Assembly: GCA_947499305.1 (NCBI GenBank)
Contig: CANMNN010000007.1
Location: forward strand, 87,554-151,553
DNA: 64,000 bases
Source of the DNA: an uncultured Arenicella sp.
Lineage (GTDB): Bacteria; Pseudomonadota; Gammaproteobacteria; Arenicellales; Arenicellaceae
Direction: 5' to 3'
The position numbers and the translations under genes are program-made. Within the stretch, counting starts at the first letter, position 1. Every line of letters begins with the position of its first letter. The notes beneath the pieces were generated by a model, which made no database searches, was not told the DNA's origin, and saw only the letters and a program-made list of their open reading frames with translations. Below are positions 57,994-64,000 of this stretch, one piece after another.

Positions 57994-58032
57994 CTCATTG
58001 TAGAATCAGTATACGCTTCGGGCTCTAGTACT

Positions 58033-58054
58033 AATAAGCCCCCAAATAAGCCCC
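58033..58054. repeat. Doubled AATAAGCCCC
   Basis: Two copies of AATAAGCCCC, starting at 58033 and 58045, about 85-105 bases before the start of the Tat protein gene. Confidence 0.45.
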
Positions 58055-58137
58055 AAAATGGTTTCTCAAAACGGTTGATACAGTTTCATAATTTCACGTT
58101 ATCGCCATAGATATATAACGACGTTGAGCATACAAAA

Positions 58138-58671
58138 ATGAATAACAATGACGCTTCTAGACGAAAATTATTAACAAGGGTTGGGGCTGCAGGTATGGTG
58201 ATAATACCGTCACGATGGATCGCACCCGTTGTCAGCAGTGTCGCTCTGCCCGTTCATGCACAAACTTCCACCCCTTTTTCTTCGCTGTGCGTAGATGGAG
58301 TTAGTACGTGGTTAGTATCAGAATATCAAGAAAACGGGGTTAGTTTTAGTCAAGGCTCCCCGCAGTCGATTGTCGAAATAACGATATCAGGCAATCAAAT
58401 CAACTTAGTAAGCGATTTGTTTGTAATAAACAGCAGCACCTCAGCCCAGAGTCGAGGTAGAGTAATGGATACAGGCACAATAGATTTAAGCTCCGGTCAA
58501 GCGACCACGTCGCCGAGTGGCACACCTGTCTCGTCGCCAACTCACGGCGGAGTTACTAACTTAGCGAACAATCTCAATCAAACGTTCACTCTTGATTGTG
58601 CCAGCAATAATAGTTTCATCGTACAAGACACTTCGAATATATACAGCTTTAGGTTGACGCGCGTTTCCTAG
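58138..58671 (+). CDS. Small exported protein with twin-arginine-like signal
   Basis: A 177-aa protein with SRRKLLTRVGAAG (Arg8, Arg9) and a predicted signal cleavage after VHA (near Ala41). The RW(I)APVVSSVALPVHAQTS stretch is a pattern I recall in many small exported proteins of marine gammaproteobacteria, whose function is unknown. The mature part is Ser/Thr-rich with predicted beta strands and two Cys (51 and one near the C-terminus) that could form a disulphide. It lies 49 bases before the large VCBS-repeat gene, so the two are probably co-transcribed. No enzymatic motif is seen. Confidence 0.7.
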   Translation: MNNNDASRRKLLTRVGAAGMVIIPSRWIAPVVSSVALPVHAQTSTPFSSLCVDGVSTWLVSEYQENGVSFSQGSPQSIVEITISGNQINLVSDLFVINSSTSAQSRGRVMDTGTIDLSSGQATTSPSGTPVSSPTHGGVTNLANNLNQTFTLDCASNNSFIVQDTSNIYSFRLTRVS

Positions 58672-58720
58672 TGATTGTCAATTATTATTTCAATAGCTCA
58701 TTGAGCGACCGGGTAGGGTT

Positions 58721-61700
58721 ATGAAAAAAATTCAAAAAGTTTCTCTCGCTAGTATGATTGGCAGTTCGATTTTTGTAGCTGACAACGTATTCAGGGTTGA
58801 CGGCAGTACCGCGAGTGCTTTAACACAGGAAACTAGCGATACACTCAGAGCTCAGCGCGCAGCTAAACTAACGCCAGTTATCAGCTTATTGCTGCTAGAT
58901 GAAAACGAAATAGCGGTCGATGATTCTTATACCGCTCAGCTAAACACTCTATTTAGTGTTGGCGCAACGGCAGGCGTATTAGCCAACGATAATGGTCTGC
59001 TGAGCCCTACCTTAATGCTATTGCAAGACGTCAATAACGGTTCTCTTGTACTAAGCCCTGATGGTTCGTTTGAGTATCTCCCAAATATTGATTTTACCGG
59101 TTCTGACTCTTTTACTTACAGACTAACTACAAGCGAAGGCAAGAGTGACGACGCGACAGTTAGTATTCGCGTAAATGGAACACCAGACGCCATCGACGAC
59201 AACTTTAATTTACCAAGCAGCGCTGCATTTCAAGACAATGTGATCATCAATATTGTCGGCGGTAGTGATGTGATTTTCGACGGCGCTCAAGTTGTTGAAG
59301 TAGTCAATCAAGCGACCGCACTCGGTGGCACCGTGTCGATTCAAGCGAACGGTGATTTTCAATACACGCCTCCGGTCGATTTAGCTAATCGTCAAGACTC
59401 GTTTGTTTACACCTTGACTGATAACGATGGCGAGACAGACACAGCGACCATTACTTGGCAGGTCGGTGTTAATTTTACTGGCTTAGAAACGCCGTTTTCT
59501 GTGCTCGAGAATCAAACGCTTGAGTCACAGTTCACTATTACAGCGCCTAGCGGGCTACAAAGCCTAGAAGTTAACGGCACCAGTTTTACACTAGCGGAAC
59601 TAAACGCATCCAGCCCGGGGGCTTCATTATCGGTCATTAACGAACAGTTCGGTGAATTCAGCATCACTGGGTTTAACGAAACGACCGGAGTTTTGAATTT
59701 CGCCTACGATCCCACGGGAACGTCGCAGAATCACTCAATGGCCATCGAAGACAAGCTCTCTGAGGTGATTTCGATTAGCGCGATCGACGTAGGCATAGCC
59801 ACACCGTTTGATACCAATTTACAAATCGATGTATTGGATACTTCACCGATAGCCACTGACGATACGCGCTCCATCTCCGAGGGAACATCCGCCATTGCTG
59901 GTAATACCGTGGGCACGCTAGGGGCCGCACCTGACGACAATCAAGACACACTTACTGACGCTAACGCTAGCCCCGTTACCGGCGTGAGCTTCGCTGGCAC
60001 AAGCGGCACGGTAGGAACGAATCTATCTGGCGGCTTTGGTTCGTTTGTAATCAACTCTGCGGGGGTTTATACCTACACCTTAGACAATACGTCTACCGAT
60101 GTTCAAGGCCTAAAGAGCGGTGATTCTCTTACCGACGTGTTCACTTACACAATTACGGATGGCGACGGCGACACCGATTCAGCTAATGTATTAATCACCA
60201 TTAATGGTGTAGAAGACGCATTACCGACCATCGTTGTCACTGACGCAAACGGCCCCGACGCTGGTCAACAGGAGGTAGATGAGGGTTCTGGCAGCGGTGT
60301 TAGTAGCTCGGTGACGGTAGGCGGGGCTACAGCAGGCCTCGCGATGCTAACGGTAAGCGGGCAAGACGTAATCAACGCGTCTAGCGAACCGGTCACCATC
60401 ACCGGCAGTGAAGGTGTTCTGGAAGTTACGAGTTTTGACGCAGGCTCTGGTGTATTTAGTTATACCTACACCGAAGATGGCGCTGCCAATGACCATAGCG
60501 CAGGACAGATAAGCGATCAGTACACCATCATTGCGAGCGATAACGAAGGCGACACTGACACCGATACGCTCACGATCATAATCGATGATACTCAACCTTC
60601 GGCAACGGCTGATAGTAATAGCATTACTGAAGACGCAGCTTCCAATACGGTAAGCGGGGATCTATTACAAAACGATACCACCGGTGCTGACACGCCGATC
60701 ACAGTTAACGACATTAGCGTCGGTAGCAGTCAACAACTTGCGGGGACGTATGGACGGCTCCTACTTGATGCAAGCGGAACCTATTCTTACACCATGTCAA
60801 ACGAAGCCGCTAGCGTCCAAGATCTCCGCACCGGCGACTCGCTTACCGACGTTTTTAGCTACATACTCACCGACGCTGATGACTCATCCAGCAGCAGTCA
60901 GCTGACCGTCACTATCCTCGGTCAAGACGAACCGCCGGTGGTAACCATACCAGACAACAATAGCGATACCGCGGGAGATGCGTCGGTTGCTGAAAATGCC
61001 AACACCACCGGCAGCTTTGTTGTTACCGCCGAATCTGGGCTGGCAACGACTGGTGTAGCACTGCAACTGAGCGATGAGCAAAACGACCAACTCAGTCTGA
61101 CCTTAACTCAGTTACAAAATCTCAGCACCAGCAACCAATCGCTGGTTGGTGTCGACGGCACCATTACTCTAACGGGGTATAGCAATAGCGGAGATGTATC
61201 TACCATTAGCTATGGCTTCGACCCCACAGGCACCAACCGCGATCATTCAGCGGGAGACGAATCAGTTGTCGAGATGTTTTCAATTGTTGCAACTGATGAC
61301 TTAAGTCGAAGTGCACCCGTAGGAGTGTTGGATATATTAATCACCGACACAGCGCCAACCGCGGCAGCTGACACTAATAACGTTACAGAAGATAGCGTGC
61401 CCAATGTTGCAGTAGGTGATGTAATCACCAACGACACTGCTGGCGCTGACACCGCGATTTCAGTGGTTGGTGTTGATTTAAATGGCTTAGACCTTGCCCC
61501 AACCGTGGGAACTCCGTTTGACAGTGACTACGGTTCCTTAGACTTAAATAGCGACGGTACATACACCTATACCTTAGACAATAACAACAGCGCGGTGCAA
61601 AACCTTGATTCAGGCCAGAGTTTAGTAGAGACCTTCAGCTACACGATTGAAGATACTGATGGCGATACAAGCACCACCGGCTTAACCATCACCATTAATG

Positions 61701-63235
61701 GCGCAAACGAGCCACCGAGCGTTGCTATCCCTGATGCAAATGGCGCGGGTGTAGTAGGCGATGTCTCAGTTGCAGAGAACCTAACCACAACAGGGGCTTT
61801 CGTGGTTTCGGCTGAGAACGGTCTTGCTGCCTCTGGGACTGCGCTACAAATCACAGACGAACAGTCTGACACACTGAGCTTAACTCTTGCGCAGTTACAA
61901 AATTTAAGCGCGGCTAATCAAGTTGCATCCAGCGACGATGGAACGCTCACCTTAAATGGCTATGCGAACGCAGCAGACGATCATACGATTACTTTCTCGT
62001 TTGACCCAACTAATGCTAACCGAGACCATTCAGGAGGGCTCGACAGTGTTGTGGACATGTTCTCCATTGTCGCCACGGATCAATCAGGCCAGTCTAGTGT
62101 AGCCGAAGTGCTGGATATTCTGATTACAGATACTCCCCCAACTGCGAATAACGATGGTCGCTCTATCTCTGAGGGCACATCGGCAATTTCAGGTAATGCA
62201 GTGGGGGGCTTGGGCTCTGCCGCGGGAGATGTTCAAGATACCCTTGTAGACGCTAATGCGACCCCTGTTATAGACGTCGATTTTGGTACAACAGATGGCA
62301 CAGTAGGGAGTAACCTACTTGGCGGGTTCGGTAGCTTTGTAATCAACTCTGCAGGGGTTTATACCTATACGCTAGATAACACCTCTACAGACGTTCAAGG
62401 CCTCAAAGGTGGCGAATCGATCATCGACGTATTTACTTACACGATTCAAGATGGCGATGGTAGTACTGATTCGGCCAATATAAGCGTCACTATCAACGGC
62501 GTAGAAGACGCGACCCCCATCATCACTCTGGCTGACGCCAACGGTATGGAGGCCGGCCAACAATCGGTGATCGAAGCCTCGGGTGACAGCGCTAGTGGTA
62601 CGCTCACCGTAACAGCATCAGCAGGCGTGAAAACCCTAACCATAGGCGGTCAAGATGTACGCAATGCTACCGCGGTACCGGTCACCATAACAGGCAGTGA
62701 CGGTGCGCTGGAGGTAACAAGTTATAGCTCTGGCACGGGCATCATTGAATATACCTATAACGAAGATCAAACTTCTGATGACCACAGCACCGGGCCGGTT
62801 ACTGATCAATTTTTTATTGCCTTGATCGATAATGAAGATGACGGTGCCAGCGATATACTTACAATCACTATCAATGACACAGACGCGACTGCCTTTCCTG
62901 ACAGTGAGAGCGTAATGGAAGACGCAGTGATCAACGTCATCACAGGTAACGTTTTCGATAATGACACCGGCGCAGATTCAAGAACGCTGACGCAGTTCAC
63001 TTTCTCCGGTGCGTCTCAAACACTAGGTGCATTGGTACCAACTCTTTATGGTGAATTTACTTTAAGTTCGGGCGGTAACTTCACGTATACACTCGATAAT
63101 AGTGACCTAGACACGAATCTCTTGAACACCGGTGACATGGTTACCGAGATTTTCTCATACACACTTACCGACCTCGACGGCGACACATCGTCGTCAACAC
63201 TCTCTATTACGATTAACGGTGTTGATGACGTTTAG
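58721..63235 (+). CDS. Large VCBS/cadherin-like repeat surface protein
   Basis: A 1504-aa acidic, Thr/Ser/Asp-rich protein. The N-terminus (MKKIQKVSLASMIG) is a possible signal but weak. From about residue 45 it consists of tandem beta-sandwich domains: a cadherin-like/Ig-like unit (AVDDSYTA, GVLANDNG, SFEYLPNIDFTGSDSFTY), then VCBS-type units marked by GTYTYTLDN, GDSLTDVFTYTI and DGDTDSANV-like Ca-binding loops. Two long copies, about 380-625 and 1143-1386, are closely related, with a different shared unit (AENxxTTGxFVVxAExGLA) between them. It ends right after a repeat (INGVDDV) without RTX nonapeptides, LPXTG, PEP-CTERM or a barrel domain. Likely an extracellular calcium-dependent adhesin or matrix protein; export route unclear. 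Preceded by a small Tat-exported protein. Confidence 0.85.
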   Translation: MKKIQKVSLASMIGSSIFVADNVFRVDGSTASALTQETSDTLRAQRAAKLTPVISLLLLDENEIAVDDSYTAQLNTLFSVGATAGVLANDNGLLSPTLMLLQDVNNGSLVLSPDGSFEYLPNIDFTGSDSFTYRLTTSEGKSDDATVSIRVNGTPDAIDDNFNLPSSAAFQDNVIINIVGGSDVIFDGAQVVEVVNQATALGGTVSIQANGDFQYTPPVDLANRQDSFVYTLTDNDGETDTATITWQVGVNFTGLETPFSVLENQTLESQFTITAPSGLQSLEVNGTSFTLAELNASSPGASLSVINEQFGEFSITGFNETTGVLNFAYDPTGTSQNHSMAIEDKLSEVISISAIDVGIATPFDTNLQIDVLDTSPIATDDTRSISEGTSAIAGNTVGTLGAAPDDNQDTLTDANASPVTGVSFAGTSGTVGTNLSGGFGSFVINSAGVYTYTLDNTSTDVQGLKSGDSLTDVFTYTITDGDGDTDSANVLITINGVEDALPTIVVTDANGPDAGQQEVDEGSGSGVSSSVTVGGATAGLAMLTVSGQDVINASSEPVTITGSEGVLEVTSFDAGSGVFSYTYTEDGAANDHSAGQISDQYTIIASDNEGDTDTDTLTIIIDDTQPSATADSNSITEDAASNTVSGDLLQNDTTGADTPITVNDISVGSSQQLAGTYGRLLLDASGTYSYTMSNEAASVQDLRTGDSLTDVFSYILTDADDSSSSSQLTVTILGQDEPPVVTIPDNNSDTAGDASVAENANTTGSFVVTAESGLATTGVALQLSDEQNDQLSLTLTQLQNLSTSNQSLVGVDGTITLTGYSNSGDVSTISYGFDPTGTNRDHSAGDESVVEMFSIVATDDLSRSAPVGVLDILITDTAPTAAADTNNVTEDSVPNVAVGDVITNDTAGADTAISVVGVDLNGLDLAPTVGTPFDSDYGSLDLNSDGTYTYTLDNNNSAVQNLDSGQSLVETFSYTIEDTDGDTSTTGLTITINGANEPPSVAIPDANGAGVVGDVSVAENLTTTGAFVVSAENGLAASGTALQITDEQSDTLSLTLAQLQNLSAANQVASSDDGTLTLNGYANAADDHTITFSFDPTNANRDHSGGLDSVVDMFSIVATDQSGQSSVAEVLDILITDTPPTANNDGRSISEGTSAISGNAVGGLGSAAGDVQDTLVDANATPVIDVDFGTTDGTVGSNLLGGFGSFVINSAGVYTYTLDNTSTDVQGLKGGESIIDVFTYTIQDGDGSTDSANISVTINGVEDATPIITLADANGMEAGQQSVIEASGDSASGTLTVTASAGVKTLTIGGQDVRNATAVPVTITGSDGALEVTSYSSGTGIIEYTYNEDQTSDDHSTGPVTDQFFIALIDNEDDGASDILTITINDTDATAFPDSESVMEDAVINVITGNVFDNDTGADSRTLTQFTFSGASQTLGALVPTLYGEFTLSSGGNFTYTLDNSDLDTNLLNTGDMVTEIFSYTLTDLDGDTSSSTLSITINGVDDV
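59859..60595 (+). repeat. VCBS long repeat, copy 1
   Basis: Codes for a segment starting SISEGTSAIAGN and running through a VCBS unit (GSFVINSAGVYTYTLDN) to a DDHS-type unit. It closely matches 62148-62878 in protein and in stretches of DNA. Confidence 0.7.
62148..62878 (+). repeat. VCBS long repeat, copy 2
   Basis: Second copy, starting SISEGTSAISGN; the GSFVINSAGVYTYTLDN core is identical in protein to copy 1 and nearly so in DNA. Confidence 0.7.
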
Positions 63236-63332
63236 ACAAAGGCTTGAGCAAGCTTGAGATGATAGATCGCCCGACTAATCGCATTAGCGCAGATCGCGCT
63301 ATAAAGCCCTCACGGATCACTATTTAGAATCG

Positions 63333-64000
63333 ATGAACGAAAAACGCGCGGCTCAGTCAAAGTCTTCAAAACTCTTAGATCAAGCGCTCCAAGAACAAGA
63401 CTTTAAGGGAGCGCTTGAGCTGAGCGAATCAATGTTAGTCGGTAATGAAGACGACCAAACCTTAATGGCGATCAAAGGGTGGTGCCTACATAAAACCGGT
63501 GACCATAAACTAGCGCAAGAGTGGCTTGTTAAGGCGTTTAATCGTGCCCCTAAGGAGCATTATGCCGCTTCTATGCTGATGTCGTATTACATGGAACGTG
63601 CCGATTACCGCCAAGAAGTTACCTTAGCTCAATACTGTGTTGGGGTGCATTCTCAGGACCGCATGATGTGGCACCGCCTGGGTACGGCTCAGTTTATGCT
63701 CGGCGACGTAGAAAGCGCGATCATCGCTTTTCGTAGAAGTTTGCAGGTTGAGTATTCAGACAATACCTCCTTTGCAATAAGCCAGCCGTTATTATGTCAA
63801 GGCAAGTACCAAGAAGGCTTCGAACGCTACGATTATCGCTTTTCCGCCAACGCTAAACTCAATTGGCCACAAGAAGAGCAGATGCCAATGCCGCGCTGGC
63901 AAGGCGAAAGCTTAGACGGAAAATCACTATTAGTATGGACAGAGCAGGGCTTCGGTGACTGCCTCCAGTTCTCACGATTGATTACAACGCTCGCCGAGCA
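63333..64000 (+). CDS. TPR protein with glycosyltransferase-like domain, 3' end outside window
   Basis: An open frame from ATG 63333 to the right edge (about 222 residues visible). It begins MNEKRAAQSKSSKLLDQALQ and has three to four TPR units (FKGALELSESML, HKLAQEWLVKAFNRAP, MWHRLGTAQFMLGDVESAIIAFRRSL). After these comes MPRWQGESLDGKSLLVWTEQGFGDCLQFSRLI, the start of the same glycosyltransferase-like domain found in the 55086-57365 protein. It follows the VCBS gene by 97 bases on the same strand, so it may modify that protein or belong to a shared surface-glycan system; this is inference. Confidence 0.82.
   Translation, partial: MNEKRAAQSKSSKLLDQALQEQDFKGALELSESMLVGNEDDQTLMAIKGWCLHKTGDHKLAQEWLVKAFNRAPKEHYAASMLMSYYMERADYRQEVTLAQYCVGVHSQDRMMWHRLGTAQFMLGDVESAIIAFRRSLQVEYSDNTSFAISQPLLCQGKYQEGFERYDYRFSANAKLNWPQEEQMPMPRWQGESLDGKSLLVWTEQGFGDCLQFSRLITTLAE

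Larger units (their letters stand above)
57366..58137. other. Long intergenic region upstream of the Tat/VCBS operon
   Basis: 772 bases between divergent genes, without a credible reading frame. It should hold promoters both ways. Visible structure: three short direct repeats at 57948-57993 and a doubled AATAAGCCCC at 58033-58054, both near the forward gene. No clear -35/-10 pair was identified. Confidence 0.5.

Overview
The window looks like a chromosome segment of a marine-type gammaproteobacterium. It has moderate GC, a DctPQM TRAP transporter, a Mrp-type cation/proton antiporter operon, a CopAB copper operon, a twin-arginine exported protein next to a VCBS-repeat surface protein, and large TPR/glycosyltransferase-like proteins. 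I cannot name the genus. No rRNA, tRNA, CRISPR array or insertion sequence is visible.

Layout. 1-5.9 kb: the end of a DUF1826 gene (cut by the left edge), a DegV-family protein, a TRAP operon (dctP-dctQ-dctM, reverse strand) and an unknown membrane protein. 6.3-41.7 kb: a nonribosomal lipopeptide locus on the forward strand. It has two giant NRPS genes (about 7209 and 3600 aa), a type II thioesterase, an Sfp-type phosphopantetheinyl transferase and a JmjC/cupin-type oxygenase. 41.9-43.0 kb: a Rieske oxygenase on the reverse strand. 43.5-50.9 kb: a nine-gene Mrp/Mbh-like antiporter operon closed by a strong terminator. 51.0-53.9 kb: a copper-resistance operon (small secreted protein, copA, copB; reverse strand). 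54.2-54.8 kb: an RpiB/LacA/LacB-family isomerase with a LacI-type operator-like palindrome. 55.1-57.4 kb: a beta-propeller/TPR/glycosyltransferase-like fusion. 58.1-64 kb: a Tat-exported small protein, a 1504-aa VCBS-repeat protein and the start of a second TPR/glycosyltransferase-like gene cut by the right edge.

The NRPS locus is the centre of interest. NRPS 1 reads FAAL-ACP-Cy-A-PCP-(C-A-PCP)x5. NRPS 2 reads docking-(C-A-PCP)x3-TE. Specificity codes read by eye are Cys (exact DLYNLSLIWK, behind a genuine heterocyclization domain), Thr, an unassigned residue (DLKNLGMDIK), Val, Asn, Phe, then Thr, Thr, Asn. The predicted product is a nine-residue lipopeptide whose fatty acyl chain is joined to a thiazoline made from Cys1, with probable D-residues after modules 3, 4 and 5. 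The fatty acid is activated by the FAAL, carriers are primed by the Sfp-type enzyme, and release is by the C-terminal TE. Three Thr adenylation regions and two Asn adenylation regions are almost identical at DNA level, a sign of recent duplication or gene conversion. I do not recognise the product as a known compound, but novelty needs a database search.
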